Assembly: GCF_945906775.1 (NCBI RefSeq) | Contig: NZ_CAMDRE010000001.1 | Coordinates: forward strand, 434,001-498,000 | Origin: Citrobacter sp. Marseille-Q6884 | Lineage (GTDB): Bacteria; Pseudomonadota; Gammaproteobacteria; Enterobacterales; Enterobacteriaceae | Length of the DNA: 64,000 bases | Direction of reading: 5' to 3' | Shown here: one piece after another, positions 1-9,293 of the stretch | How the letters are laid out: the number at the start of each line of letters is the position of its first letter | How positions within the stretch are numbered: position 1 is the stretch's first letter | The notes under the pieces: generated by a model | Told to the model about the DNA's origin: nothing | The model's database searches: none | What the model saw: only the letters and a program-made list of their open reading frames with translations | Made by a program: the position numbers and the translations under genes

Positions 1-94
1 GCATTTGCAGACCCCGCACATGAAAGCCTGGAACGAAGCCGTGAAAGGTGACGTGCTGGACGTGAGTATTCGTATTCTGGAGTCAGGACTTTAA
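1..94 (+). CDS. ygiN: YgiN quinol monooxygenase, C-terminal end only
   Basis: The window opens inside a plus-strand reading frame whose last 30 codons end at the TAA at 92-94. The peptide ends with a stretch close to the C-terminus of E. coli YgiN (TPHMKAWNEAVKGDVLDV and so on). YgiN is a small ABM-fold enzyme that oxidises quinols and works with the quinone reductase MdaB. In E. coli it lies next to parE in the same convergent arrangement, which supports the call. Only the tail is visible, so the rest of the gene cannot be judged. Confidence 0.85.
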   Translation, partial: HLQTPHMKAWNEAVKGDVLDVSIRILESGL

Positions 95-148
95 TTTATC
101 GTCATAGCCGACAGGTCAGATAAGCAGCGCCATCAGGCATGAAGAGCA

Positions 149-183
149 TGCCGGATGGCGGTCAACCGCCTTATCCGGCCTAC
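149..183. repeat. REP element between ygiN and parE
   Basis: The palindrome gccggatggcgg ... ccgccttatccggc is the classic REP (repetitive extragenic palindrome) core. It sits between the converging 3' ends of ygiN and parE, the usual REP location, and probably stabilises transcript 3' ends or ends transcription. Confidence 0.85.
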
Positions 184-208
184 ATATTACGATCCAACGC
201 CCCCGGGA

Positions 209-2101
209 TTACCCCTCGAGATCCGCCAGATCGCCTTTTTCCTGCAGCCAGTTGCGGCGATCTTCAGAACGCTTCTTGGCCAACAGCATATCCATCATCG
301 CATTCGTACGCTGATCATCTTCATCATCAATGATGAGCTGTACCAGACGACGCGTATTAGGATCCAGCGTCGTTTCGCGCAGTTGCATCGGGTTCATTTC
401 ACCCAGACCTTTAAAGCGCTGCACGTTCGGCTTGCCTTTCTTACGCTTCAGCTGCTCCAGCACGCCCGCTTTCTCTTCTTCCGTCAGCGCGTAATACACC
501 TCTTTGCCGAGGTCGATACGGTATAACGGCGGCAGCGCCACGTAGACGTGTCCGTGTTTCACCAGCGTACGGAAATGCTTCACAAACAGCGCGCAAAGCA
601 GCGTGGCAATATGCAGACCATCGGAGTCCGCATCCGCCAGAATACAGATCTTGCCATAGCGCAGTTGGCTCAGATCGTCGCTATCCGGATCGATACCGAT
701 CGCCACCGAAATATCGTGGACTTCCTGAGATGCCAGCACTTCATCGGAAGAGACTTCCCAGGTATTAAGGATCTTCCCTTTCAGCGGCATGATCGCCTGA
801 TATTCACGATCGCGGGCCTGTTTGGCTGAGCCACCCGCCGAGTCACCTTCGACAAGGAACAGCTCGGTACGATTGAGATCCTGTGCGGTACAGTCCGCCA
901 GTTTCCCTGGCAGTGCCGGGCCGCTGGTGAGCTTTTTACGCACGACTTTCTTCGCCGCGCGCAGACGGCGCTGGGCGCTGGAAATAGCCATTTCCGCCAG
1001 CAGCTCTGCTGACTGCACGTTCTGGTTCAGCCACAGGCTGAAGGCATCTTTCACCACACCGGACACAAATGCCGCACACTGACGAGAAGACAGACGCTCT
1101 TTGGTTTGCCCGGCAAACTGCGGATCCTGCATTTTCACCGACAGCACATAGGCACAGCGATCCCAGATATCTTCTGCCGACAACTTCACGCCGCGCGGCA
1201 GAATGTTGCGGTACTCACAAAACTCACGCATTGCATCCAACAGCCCCTGACGCAGACCATTGACGTGCGTACCACCCTGCATTGTCGGGATCAGGTTGAC
1301 GTAGCTTTCTGTCAGCAACTCTCCGCCTTCTGGCAGCCAGAGCAGCGCCCAATCTACGGTCTCCGTTTCACCGCTAAAATTGCCGATGAACGGTTTTTCC
1401 GGCAGCGTGGGTAAACCATTAACAGCTTCGCTCAGATAGTCATTCAGACCATCCTGGTAGCACCAGCGCTGTTCGCTATTGTTGACCTCATCCTTAAACG
1501 TGATTTCAACGCCCGGGCACAAAACCGCTTTGGCCTTCAGCACATGCGTTAAGCGAGAGACAGAAAAACGCGGGCTGTCAAAGAAGGTTTCATCCGGCCA
1601 GAAGTGCACGCTGGTACCGGTATTGCGTTTACCGCAGGTACCGACAACCTGCAAATCCTGCACTTTGTCGCCGTTTTCAAACGCGATGTTATACACCTGA
1701 CCATCGCGACGCACGTTCACTTCCACACGTTTCGACAGTGCGTTTACCACGGAGATACCGACCCCGTGCAGACCACCGGAAAACTGGTAGTTCTTATTGG
1801 AGAACTTACCGCCCGCGTGCAGACGACAAAGGATCAGTTCGACCGCCGGAACGCCTTCTTCGGGGTGAATATCCACCGGCATGCCGCGTCCATCATCAAT
1901 GACTTCCAGTGATTGATCGGCATGTAAAATCACGTCCACACGCTTTGCGTGGCCCGCCAGTGCTTCATCGACACTGTTATCAATCACTTCCTGCCCAAGA
2001 TGGTTAGGGCGGGTGGTATCGGTGTACATCCCAGGGCGACGGCGTACCGGCTCAAGCCCAGTGAGTACCTCAATGGCATCAGCGTTATAAGTTTGCGTCA
2101 T
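209..2101 (-). CDS. parE: DNA topoisomerase IV subunit B
   Basis: At 630 residues this has the length of E. coli ParE, the ATPase subunit of topoisomerase IV, which pairs with ParC to decatenate daughter chromosomes. The N-terminal GHKL ATPase shows EVIDNSVDEA, DDGRGMP and the lid motif GLHGVGISVVNALS. A TOPRIM domain follows with LVEGDSAGG and the metal-binding DADSDG. The start at 2101 gives MTQTYNADAIEVLTGLEPVR, as in other ParE proteins. It is the last gene of the minus-strand run nudF-yqiB-cpdA-yqiA-parE, with 28 bases to yqiA. ParE rather than GyrB follows from the short length (no GyrB insertion) and the neighbours. Confidence 0.98.
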   Translation of the reverse strand: MTQTYNADAIEVLTGLEPVRRRPGMYTDTTRPNHLGQEVIDNSVDEALAGHAKRVDVILHADQSLEVIDDGRGMPVDIHPEEGVPAVELILCRLHAGGKFSNKNYQFSGGLHGVGISVVNALSKRVEVNVRRDGQVYNIAFENGDKVQDLQVVGTCGKRNTGTSVHFWPDETFFDSPRFSVSRLTHVLKAKAVLCPGVEITFKDEVNNSEQRWCYQDGLNDYLSEAVNGLPTLPEKPFIGNFSGETETVDWALLWLPEGGELLTESYVNLIPTMQGGTHVNGLRQGLLDAMREFCEYRNILPRGVKLSAEDIWDRCAYVLSVKMQDPQFAGQTKERLSSRQCAAFVSGVVKDAFSLWLNQNVQSAELLAEMAISSAQRRLRAAKKVVRKKLTSGPALPGKLADCTAQDLNRTELFLVEGDSAGGSAKQARDREYQAIMPLKGKILNTWEVSSDEVLASQEVHDISVAIGIDPDSDDLSQLRYGKICILADADSDGLHIATLLCALFVKHFRTLVKHGHVYVALPPLYRIDLGKEVYYALTEEEKAGVLEQLKRKKGKPNVQRFKGLGEMNPMQLRETTLDPNTRRLVQLIIDDEDDQRTNAMMDMLLAKKRSEDRRNWLQEKGDLADLEG

Positions 2102-2129
2102 GGTTTAAATTAGCAATTCGAATTGATCG

Positions 2130-2711
2130 TCAGAAACTGTGCAGTCCAAGGAAATCGACAATCTGGTTGAAATAATCTTCGAAGCCCGTGAATGCGTGGT
2201 TTCCGCCCTCAATAACTGTCTGACGGCAGGAGGCGTAATACGCCACCGCCTGGCGGTAGTCCAACACTTCATCGCCCGTTTGTTGGAGCAACCAGATCAA
2301 ATCCGGCGCTTCCAGCGGGTCAATCTGCATGACTTTAAGATCGTAAATATGGCGAGACTCTAGCACATATTGCTGCCCCGTGTAGGGGTTCTCGTTTTGA
2401 CCGAGATAATCGACCAGCAGTTCATAAGGCCGCACAGCAGGGTTCACCACCACTGCGGGCAACATAAAACATTGCGACAGCCAGGTGGCGTAATAGCCCC
2501 CTAACGAAGAGCCGACAATACCTAATGACTCACCGCCATGTTCAAGGACAATAGACTCCAACATTTCTGCCGCCTGGGCTGGATATGGCGGCAACTGCGG
2601 TACGATCATCTCAACGTGCGGATGATGCTCCGCCAGCCAGTTTTTCAGCAGGCACGCTTTCGCCGAACGCGGTGAGCTATTAAATCCGTGGAGATAGAGA
2701 AGCGTAGACAT
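2130..2711 (-). CDS. yqiA: YqiA esterase (alpha/beta hydrolase)
   Basis: A 193-residue alpha/beta hydrolase of the UPF0227 family, the same length as E. coli YqiA, which has esterase activity on acyl-CoA and short esters in vitro. The N-terminus MSTLLYLHGFNSS carries the oxyanion-strand LHGF, the nucleophile elbow is GSSLGGYYA, and GGNHAFTG near the end supplies the catalytic His. Its start codon shares one base with the cpdA stop at 2711, so the two are probably translationally coupled. The physiological substrate is unknown. Confidence 0.95.
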   Translation of the reverse strand: MSTLLYLHGFNSSPRSAKACLLKNWLAEHHPHVEMIVPQLPPYPAQAAEMLESIVLEHGGESLGIVGSSLGGYYATWLSQCFMLPAVVVNPAVRPYELLVDYLGQNENPYTGQQYVLESRHIYDLKVMQIDPLEAPDLIWLLQQTGDEVLDYRQAVAYYASCRQTVIEGGNHAFTGFEDYFNQIVDFLGLHSF

Positions 2712-3538
2712 CAGTAGCCTTCTGAAGCGGTATCAGGGTGGAACCGATTACCCTGCAGGCGGCACACCTGGGTTTGCAACGTACCGTCAGCAAAAAGTTC
2801 CAGCGTACGCCAGCCGGGGCTTATCGTATCTAACGTGAAGTTGGAACAATGCGGCTTAAACTGCACGCAGGTCGAGGGCGTCGCCAGCAGGCGGCGACCG
2901 TTCCAGTCAAGGTCCAGCTCCTGATGAATATGCCCGCACAGCAGGTACTTCACGCGCGGATAATTCACTAACACGTTGTCCAGCTCTGCGGCATTGCGCA
3001 AGCTGTGCTGATCGAGCCAGCTGCAGCCCGCAGGCAGGGGATGATGATGCAGAAGCAGCAACGTATGACGTTCCGGGGCGTCGGCAAGTTTACGCTCCAG
3101 CCATTCGAGCTGAAATTCGCTTAGCTCTCCGTGGGGAACGCCAAAAACCTGGCTATCCAGCAGCAAAATTTGCCACTGCTCGCCGATGAAAACACGTTTA
3201 GCAGGGGAAATTCCCGCATCCTGCAACGAGCTGTACATCGCCGGTTGAAAATCATGGTTGCCCGGCAGCCAAACGCAGGGCGCACGAAAACTTGCGATGC
3301 CCTCAGCAAAATGCTGATAAGCCGCAGCAGATTGATCCTGCGCCAAATCTCCCGTCGCAACGATCAGATCGTATTCAAGCGACTCAGCATGAATAGCGTC
3401 CAGTACGGACTGATAGCTGTCCCAGGTGTTCACACCCAGCAGCGTCTCATGCTTTTCGGCAAACAGGTGAGTGTCTGTAATTTGTAAGATCCTGACTCTG
3501 GCCTCACCAGCCAAAGGAAGGGTTAACAGGCTTTCCAA
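2711..3538 (-). CDS. cpdA: 3',5'-cyclic-AMP phosphodiesterase
   Basis: 275 residues, as in E. coli CpdA, which hydrolyses cAMP to AMP and so dampens CRP signalling. The calcineurin-like metallophosphoesterase motifs appear in order: ITDTH (first metal ligands), ATGDL, GNHD, LLHHHP and CGHIHQE. The N-terminus MESLLTLPLAGEARVRIL matches the family start. It lies between yqiB (25 bases upstream) and yqiA (one-base overlap), the standard enterobacterial order. Confidence 0.97.
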   Translation of the reverse strand: MESLLTLPLAGEARVRILQITDTHLFAEKHETLLGVNTWDSYQSVLDAIHAESLEYDLIVATGDLAQDQSAAAYQHFAEGIASFRAPCVWLPGNHDFQPAMYSSLQDAGISPAKRVFIGEQWQILLLDSQVFGVPHGELSEFQLEWLERKLADAPERHTLLLLHHHPLPAGCSWLDQHSLRNAAELDNVLVNYPRVKYLLCGHIHQELDLDWNGRRLLATPSTCVQFKPHCSNFTLDTISPGWRTLELFADGTLQTQVCRLQGNRFHPDTASEGY

Positions 3539-3562
3539 ATGGTGTCCTTAGGTTTCACGACG

Positions 3563-3985
3563 CTAATAAACCGGAATCGCCATCGCTCCATGTGCTAAAC
3601 AGTACCGTAACCAGTCAGCCAAAAACTGATTAATTTGATGCTTTTCGTCGCGTTGATGCAACTTTTTATTTGGATAATCATACCGCGCTTTGAAGCGAAA
3701 GATCTGCTGGCTTGAACACACTTCAGCCACCCTCGCATCATGATACAGGCGTACAGTCAACGATGGCAGGCTCCAGTAAGTCACAGCAGGCGCCGTCTGT
3801 TCGATCGCAACAAGCGTAGTGTATCGGGTCGATTCAATAATCGTTAACCGATATTGTGCGTTTGCCACCTGATAGCTCACTGTTTCGCCAGCTGCGTCAT
3901 TGCGTGGCAACAGGCAGCGCAATTGCGAAAAATTGGTTTCGCACAGGCGCATCATTTCAGGGAAGTCAGGTGTGTAACGCTTCAT
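3563..3985 (-). CDS. yqiB: YqiB, DUF1249 protein
   Basis: A 140-residue conserved protein of the DUF1249 family with no established biochemical role. I start it at 3985 (MKRYTPDF) rather than at the upstream ATG at 3994 for two reasons. The shorter form has the E. coli length. Its ATG also overlaps the nudF stop as ATGA, a typical coupled junction. The sequence is basic and soluble, with no signal peptide or membrane segment. Confidence 0.93.
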   Translation of the reverse strand: MKRYTPDFPEMMRLCETNFSQLRCLLPRNDAAGETVSYQVANAQYRLTIIESTRYTTLVAIEQTAPAVTYWSLPSLTVRLYHDARVAEVCSSQQIFRFKARYDYPNKKLHQRDEKHQINQFLADWLRYCLAHGAMAIPVY

Positions 3986-4614
3986 TTTTTCCACTCAGTT
4001 TTTAACTCTTGATAGTGCAGCTGTAACCATTGCAAAGCGATGACAGAGGCCGCGTTGTCGATAATCCCCTCTTCTACCCACTGGTAAGCCTGTTCCCGAC
4101 TCACCACATGAACACGAATATCTTCGTTTTCATCCGCCAGACCGTGGATCCCGTTTGCGGTCGTGGCGTCCACTTCGCCTACCAAAATCGACAGGCGCTC
4201 ACTGGTGCCGCCAGGGCTTGCCAGATAGCTCAGCACAGGCTTTGTCCGTTTCACTTCCAGCCCGGCTTCTTCCATCGCTTCTCGGCGGGCAACGTCCTCA
4301 ACGGTCTCGCCCTCTTCGATCATCCCGGCCACCATTTCCAGCAGCCATGGGCTTTCGCTGGTATCAAATGCCGCAATACGAATTTGCTCGACCAGGACGA
4401 CTTCATCCCGCTCAGGGTCAAAGGGTAGCAAGACTGCCGCGTGTCCGCGCTCAAAAATTTCGCGCCTGACCTCACCGCTCATACCACCGTTAAACAGGCG
4501 ATGGCGGAACCGATAAAGATCCAGTGAAAAAAAACCGCGGTATAGCGTTTCTCGTGCAATAATTTCTACATCATTTTTAGTGAAAGTCATTGGCAAGTTG
4601 TCTGGTTTGCGCAT
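3982..4614 (-). CDS. nudF: ADP-ribose pyrophosphatase NudF
   Basis: A 210-residue Nudix hydrolase that splits ADP-ribose (and ADP-glucose) into AMP and a sugar phosphate. The Nudix box lies in GMIEEGETVEDVARREAMEE, with REAMEEAG holding the metal-binding glutamates. The N-terminal dimerisation part and GHAAVLLPFDP are as in E. coli NudF (209 aa). It is the first gene of the minus-strand run and is divergent from tolC. Its TGA overlaps the yqiB start. Confidence 0.97.
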   Translation of the reverse strand: MRKPDNLPMTFTKNDVEIIARETLYRGFFSLDLYRFRHRLFNGGMSGEVRREIFERGHAAVLLPFDPERDEVVLVEQIRIAAFDTSESPWLLEMVAGMIEEGETVEDVARREAMEEAGLEVKRTKPVLSYLASPGGTSERLSILVGEVDATTANGIHGLADENEDIRVHVVSREQAYQWVEEGIIDNAASVIALQWLQLHYQELKTEWKK

Positions 4615-4819
4615 TGTGCTGTCCTGATACCAATAGTGATTAAAAGGTGAATTTCAAGGTCGTTAGACTGCTGTTTCGGCGCCCTTGTGTTAAATTGATG
4701 CAAATTAACGCCGTATGGCACGTAACGCCAACTTTTTGAAGTGGCGGATTCTGCTAGAATCAGCAATTATTTTTACAATTTGATCAGCGCTAAATACTGC
4801 TTCACAACAAGGAATGCAA

Positions 4820-6304
4820 ATGAAGAAATTGCTCCCCATCCTTATCGGCCTGAGCCTGTCGGGGTTCAGTACTTTGAGCCAGGCAGAAAACCTGATGCAG
4901 GTTTATCAGCAAGCACGCCTGAGCAACCCGGAATTGCGTAAATCCGCCGCCGATCGCGATGCTGCATTCGAAAAAATTAACGAAGCGCGTAGTCCATTAC
5001 TGCCGCAGCTGGGTTTAGGTGCCGATTACACCTACAGCAATGGCTACCGTGATTCTAATGGTATCAACTCCAACGCCACCAGCGCGTCGTTGCAACTGAC
5101 GCAGTCTCTTTTCGATATGTCGAAATGGCGTGCCCTGACGCTGCAAGAAAAATCAGCGGGCATCCAGGATGTGACCTATCAGACCGATCAGCAAACGCTG
5201 ATTCTGAATACCGCCACAGCCTATTTTAACGTATTGAACGCGATTGACGTGCTCTCTTACACCCAGGCGCAGAAAGACGCCGTCTACCGTCAGTTAGATC
5301 AAACGACCCAACGTTTTAACGTTGGCCTCGTCGCCATCACTGATGTGCAGAACGCCCGTTCACAATACGATACCGTACTGGCGAACGAAGTCACTGCGCG
5401 TAACAATCTGGACAACGCGGTAGAGCAACTGCGTCAGGTGACCGGTAATTACTACCCGGAACTGGCCTCGCTCAACGTTGATGGGTTTAAAACCAACAAA
5501 CCGCAGGCGGTGAATGCGCTGCTGAAAGAAGCCGAAAACCGCAACCTGACGTTACTGCAGGCACGTTTAAGCCAGGACCTGGCGCGTGAACAAATTCGTC
5601 TGGCGCAGGACGGTCACTTGCCGACGCTGGATTTAACCGCGTCTACCGGTGTTTCTGATACCTCTTACAGTGGTTCTCAAACCCATGGCGGCCCTGATAG
5701 TAAGGCATATGACGACAGCAATATGGGCCAGAACAAAATCGGTCTGAGCTTCTCTTTGCCACTGTACCAGGGCGGAATGGTTAACTCGCAGGTGAAACAA
5801 GCGCAGTACAACTTTGTTGGCGCGAGCGAACAACTTGAAAGCGCACACCGTAGCGTGGTGCAAACCGTTCGTTCTTCCTTCAACAACATTAATGCGTCTA
5901 TCAGCAGCATTAACGCCTATAAACAAGCGGTTGTTTCTGCCCAAAGTTCTTTGGACGCGATGGAAGCCGGTTATTCCGTGGGTACACGTACGATCGTCGA
6001 TGTGTTGGATGCTACCACCACGTTGTACAACGCCAAGCAGCAGTTGGCTAACGCGCGTTATACCTATCTGATCAACCAGTTAAACATCAAGTCTGCGCTT
6101 GGTACGTTGAACGAGCAGGATCTGGTGGCGTTGAACAATACGCTGGGCAAACCGATTTCTACCGCCCCTGAAGCGGTAGCACCGGAAAACGCACAGCAAG
6201 ACGCGGCGGCAGATGGTTACACTGCCAACAACGCGGCGCCCGCTGCCCAGCCGGTTGCTACGCATACCACCACCAGCAACGGTAACAATCCGTTCCGTAA
6301 CTGA
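4820..6304 (+). CDS. tolC: Outer membrane efflux channel TolC
   Basis: A 494-residue trimeric outer-membrane channel-tunnel that serves AcrAB, EmrAB, MacAB and type I secretion. I chose ATG 4820 over ATG 4814: it gives the normal MKKLLPILIG signal peptide, and AAGGA at 4809-4813 is well spaced from it. The signal peptide is cut after SQA (about residue 22), so the mature protein starts ENLMQVYQQA. Two internally repeated halves follow, each with beta strands and long helices (SLFDMSKWRALTLQ and SLPLYQGGMVNSQV). The Ala/Pro/Thr-rich tail after about residue 450 is the least conserved part. It is divergent from nudF and followed by ygiB and ygiC, its usual partners. Confidence 0.98.
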   Translation: MKKLLPILIGLSLSGFSTLSQAENLMQVYQQARLSNPELRKSAADRDAAFEKINEARSPLLPQLGLGADYTYSNGYRDSNGINSNATSASLQLTQSLFDMSKWRALTLQEKSAGIQDVTYQTDQQTLILNTATAYFNVLNAIDVLSYTQAQKDAVYRQLDQTTQRFNVGLVAITDVQNARSQYDTVLANEVTARNNLDNAVEQLRQVTGNYYPELASLNVDGFKTNKPQAVNALLKEAENRNLTLLQARLSQDLAREQIRLAQDGHLPTLDLTASTGVSDTSYSGSQTHGGPDSKAYDDSNMGQNKIGLSFSLPLYQGGMVNSQVKQAQYNFVGASEQLESAHRSVVQTVRSSFNNINASISSINAYKQAVVSAQSSLDAMEAGYSVGTRTIVDVLDATTTLYNAKQQLANARYTYLINQLNIKSALGTLNEQDLVALNNTLGKPISTAPEAVAPENAQQDAAADGYTANNAAPAAQPVATHTTTSNGNNPFRN

Positions 6305-6311
6305 TGTTGAT

Positions 6312-6331
6312 GACGGGGCTTCGGCCCCGTC
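6312..6331 (+). terminator. Hairpin downstream of tolC
   Basis: An 8-bp perfect stem with a UUCG-type loop (gacggggc ttcg gccccgtc) begins 7 bases after the tolC stop. No strong T-run follows, so it may be a 3' stabiliser or a leaky terminator that lets some transcription into ygiB and ygiC. Confidence 0.6.
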
Positions 6332-6452
6332 TGAACGTAAGACAACGTAAAGATCAGCCCCTTCCCGCGCATTCTGGCCTCTTCCCGCTTCAATTTCGAC
6401 CAGCCATCCACTATTCTGAGCAGTATTTACCACTGGGTCCTGGAAGACACAC

Positions 6453-7130
6453 ATGAAACGGACAAAATCTATACATCACGCAGCGTTCCGTAAAAGCTGG
6501 AGCGCACGCCACCTGACTCCTGTCGCCCTGGCAGTAACCGCGGTATTTATGCTTGCGGGCTGTGAAAAGAGCGACGAAACGGTATCGCTTTACCAAAATG
6601 CGGATGACTGCTCTGCGGCGAATCCGGGTAAAAGCGCCGAATGTACGACCGCATTCAACAACGCGTTGAAAGAAGCTGAGCGTACTGCCCCTAAATACGC
6701 CACGCGCGAAGACTGCATCGCTGAGTTCGGTGAAGGTCAGTGCCAGCAGGCACCTGCACAGGCCGGTATGGCACCGACCGGTGAAGGCCAGGCTCAGGCG
6801 CAGAATCAAAGCAGTGGCAGCTTCTGGATGCCGTTGATGGCCGGCTACATGATGGGCCGATTGATGGGCGGTGGAATGGGCGCTCAGCAGCCGCTGTTCA
6901 GCTCGAAAAACCCGGCCAGCCCGGCATACGGCAAATACACCGATGCGGCGGGTAAGAACTATGGCGCCGCGCAGCCAGGCCGTACGATGACTGTGCCGAA
7001 AACCGCGATGGCACCGAAACCAGCAACCACGTCAACCGTTACGCGCGGCGGTTTTGGTGAGTCTGTGGCAAAACAGAGCACCATGCAGCGTAGCGCAAGC
7101 GGCACTACCACGCGTTCAATGGGTGGCTGA
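6453..7130 (+). CDS. ygiB: YgiB, DUF1190 protein
   Basis: A 225-residue protein close to E. coli YgiB (223 aa). A basic N-terminus precedes a hydrophobic segment ending VFMLAGCEKS, so it looks like a lipoprotein or membrane-anchored envelope protein. The mature part has paired cysteines (ADDCSAANPGKSAECTTAF; EDCIAEFGEGQCQQ), a Met/Gly-rich stretch MAGYMMGRLMGGGMG and a Ser/Thr/Arg-rich tail. Its function is unknown; in E. coli tolC, ygiB and ygiC form one mar/sox/rob-controlled unit. ygiC starts 5 bases after its stop. Confidence 0.93.
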   Translation: MKRTKSIHHAAFRKSWSARHLTPVALAVTAVFMLAGCEKSDETVSLYQNADDCSAANPGKSAECTTAFNNALKEAERTAPKYATREDCIAEFGEGQCQQAPAQAGMAPTGEGQAQAQNQSSGSFWMPLMAGYMMGRLMGGGMGAQQPLFSSKNPASPAYGKYTDAAGKNYGAAQPGRTMTVPKTAMAPKPATTSTVTRGGFGESVAKQSTMQRSASGTTTRSMGG

Positions 7131-7135
7131 TCCAC

Positions 7136-8296
7136 ATGGAAAGAATCAGTATTGTTGAGCGCCCGGACTGGCGCGAAAAAGCCACCGAATACGGTTTTAA
7201 TTTTCACACCATGTACGGCGAGCCGTACTGGTGCGAAGATGCCTACTACAAGTTAACGCTGGCTCAGGTTGAGAAGCTGGAAGAGGTCACCGCTGAGCTG
7301 CATCAGATGTGCCTCAAGGTGGTGGAAAGAGTCATCGCCAGCGATGAGCTGATGACCAAGTTTCGCATTCCTAAGCATACCTGGGGCTTTGTCCGTCAGT
7401 CCTGGCTGACCCAGCAACCGTCGCTCTATTCTCGCCTTGATCTGGCATGGGATGGTACCGGCGAACCCAAACTGCTGGAAAACAACGCCGATACGCCGAC
7501 CTCACTGTATGAAGCCGCCTTTTTCCAGTGGATTTGGCTGGAAGACCAGCTGAATGCAGGCAACCTGCCAGAAGGTAGCGATCAGTTTAACAGTCTGCAA
7601 GAAAAGCTGATTGAACGGTTCACCGAGCTGCGCGAGCAGTATGGTTTTCAGCTTCTGCATCTGACCTGCTGCCGCGATACGGTCGAAGATCGCGGGACGA
7701 TCCAGTATCTGCAGGATTGTGCGGCTGAAGCAGAAATCGCCACCGAGTTCCTCTATGTCGAAGATATTGGCCTGGGCGAAAAAGGTCAGTTTACGGACTT
7801 AGAAGATCAGGTGATTGCCAACCTGTTCAAGCTCTATCCGTGGGAGTTCATGCTGCGCGAGATGTTCTCCACCAAGCTGGAAGACGCGGGCGTTCGCTGG
7901 CTGGAACCGGCATGGAAAAGCATTATCTCAAACAAAGCGTTATTACCTTTGCTGTGGGAAATGTTCCCGAACCACCCGAATCTGCTGCCTGCGTATTTCG
8001 CCGAAGATGACTATCCGCAGATGGAAAAATTCGTCGTGAAGCCGATCTTCTCCCGTGAAGGCGCTAACGTGTCCATTATTGAGAACGGTAAAACGATCGA
8101 AGCAGTGGAAGGACCGTACGGTGAAGAAGGTATGATCGTGCAGCAGTTCCATCCGCTGCCGAAGTATGGCGACAGCTATATGCTGATCGGCAGCTGGCTG
8201 ATTAACGATCAACCGGCCGGGATCGGTATTCGTGAAGACAGAGCGTTGATCACTCAGGATCTTTCCCGCTTCTATCCGCATATTTTTGTCGAATAA
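7136..8296 (+). CDS. ygiC: YgiC, glutathionylspermidine-synthase-like ATP-grasp protein
   Basis: 386 residues, the same as E. coli YgiC. The fold is that of the ATP-grasp amide ligase domain of glutathionylspermidine synthetase: ENNADTPTS, KPIFSREGANV and GSWLINDQPAGIGIRED are the conserved nucleotide and metal loops. The amidase half of GspSA is absent, and E. coli YgiC does not make glutathionylspermidine, so the real substrate (probably a peptide ligation) is open. It is coupled closely to ygiB. Confidence 0.93.
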   Translation: MERISIVERPDWREKATEYGFNFHTMYGEPYWCEDAYYKLTLAQVEKLEEVTAELHQMCLKVVERVIASDELMTKFRIPKHTWGFVRQSWLTQQPSLYSRLDLAWDGTGEPKLLENNADTPTSLYEAAFFQWIWLEDQLNAGNLPEGSDQFNSLQEKLIERFTELREQYGFQLLHLTCCRDTVEDRGTIQYLQDCAAEAEIATEFLYVEDIGLGEKGQFTDLEDQVIANLFKLYPWEFMLREMFSTKLEDAGVRWLEPAWKSIISNKALLPLLWEMFPNHPNLLPAYFAEDDYPQMEKFVVKPIFSREGANVSIIENGKTIEAVEGPYGEEGMIVQQFHPLPKYGDSYMLIGSWLINDQPAGIGIREDRALITQDLSRFYPHIFVE

Positions 8297-8298
8297 TG

Positions 8299-8334
8299 CG
8301 TGTGCCGGGCGGCGATTTCGCCTGACCCGGCTTT
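8299..8334. repeat. REP-like palindrome after ygiC
   Basis: gtgccgggcggcgatttcgcctgacccggc is a REP-like imperfect palindrome between the converging 3' ends of ygiC and ygiD. It probably doubles as a transcript end. Confidence 0.6.
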
Positions 8335-8357
8335 CACTCAACGCCTGCAGGCAAAAA

Positions 8358-9146
8358 TCATCCTACCTGCACCGACAACATACTCAGACTGCCCATCTCA
8401 ATGCCGTCCACCGGGATCGTAACCGGCTCTTTGCCATCCCACGCCCCTAATACATACAGTAACGGCAGGAAGTGATCCGGTGTTGGGTTCGACAGCGATC
8501 CACCTTCATGCTCCAGGTAATTAACCAGAGGATGCTGCTCAACTGGCCCCTGCCAGGTCAGATTTGCTTTCACATACTCATTGAATGAAGTCGCCCACGG
8601 ATACGGCGTGTTCTCACCGTGCCAGCGTGCTGTACGCAGGTTATGCACCACGTTACCACTGGCCACCAGCATAATCCCCTCATCACGCAGTGCCGCCAGT
8701 TTACGGCCAATGTCGAAATGCCAGGCTGCAGGTTTCGTACTATCAATGCTGAGCTGTACCATTGGAATATCCGCATTCGGGTACATCTTGATCAGCACAC
8801 CCCATGAACCATGGTCAAATCCCCACGCTTCTTTGTCCAACGTAACGGGTACGGGAGCAAGCAAATCCACCAAATGTTGCGCCAGTTCAGGCGAACCAGG
8901 CGCCGGGTAATGGGTGTCATACAGCGCCTGCGGAAAACCACCAAAATCGTGAATGGTTTTTGGCGCTTCCATCGCCGTCACGCCTGTGCCGCGTGTGAAC
9001 CAGTGTGCCGACACGACAACAATCGCTTTCGGGCGCGGCAACGTTTCCCCCAGCTGCTGCCACGCACGGGTATAAACGTTATCTTCCAGAACATTCATCG
9101 GGCTGCCATGGCCCAAAAACAATGCTGGCATACGAGTTGAAGACAT
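8358..9146 (-). CDS. ygiD: 4,5-DOPA-extradiol-dioxygenase
   Basis: A 262-residue LigB-type extradiol dioxygenase like E. coli YgiD, which opens the ring of L-DOPA to betalamic-acid-type products in vitro. Likely metal ligands are in LGHGSPMN, VSAHWFTRG and GFDHGSWGVL, and VASGNVVHNL is the other conserved block. AAGGATATCATC precedes the ATG. It is divergent from zupT. Its role in the cell is not known. Confidence 0.93.
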   Translation of the reverse strand: MSSTRMPALFLGHGSPMNVLEDNVYTRAWQQLGETLPRPKAIVVVSAHWFTRGTGVTAMEAPKTIHDFGGFPQALYDTHYPAPGSPELAQHLVDLLAPVPVTLDKEAWGFDHGSWGVLIKMYPNADIPMVQLSIDSTKPAAWHFDIGRKLAALRDEGIMLVASGNVVHNLRTARWHGENTPYPWATSFNEYVKANLTWQGPVEQHPLVNYLEHEGGSLSNPTPDHFLPLLYVLGAWDGKEPVTIPVDGIEMGSLSMLSVQVG

Positions 9147-9293
9147 GATGATATCCTTACTGAGGGAGTCATTTTGATATCATCACAATACGCTTTTTCG
9201 GTTGATGAAGAACTCAGATAACCATGATGAAGATCATCAGTTATTTTGACGATCTGGCCCGGACAGCAGATTGATAAGGAGTTGGATTTGTCG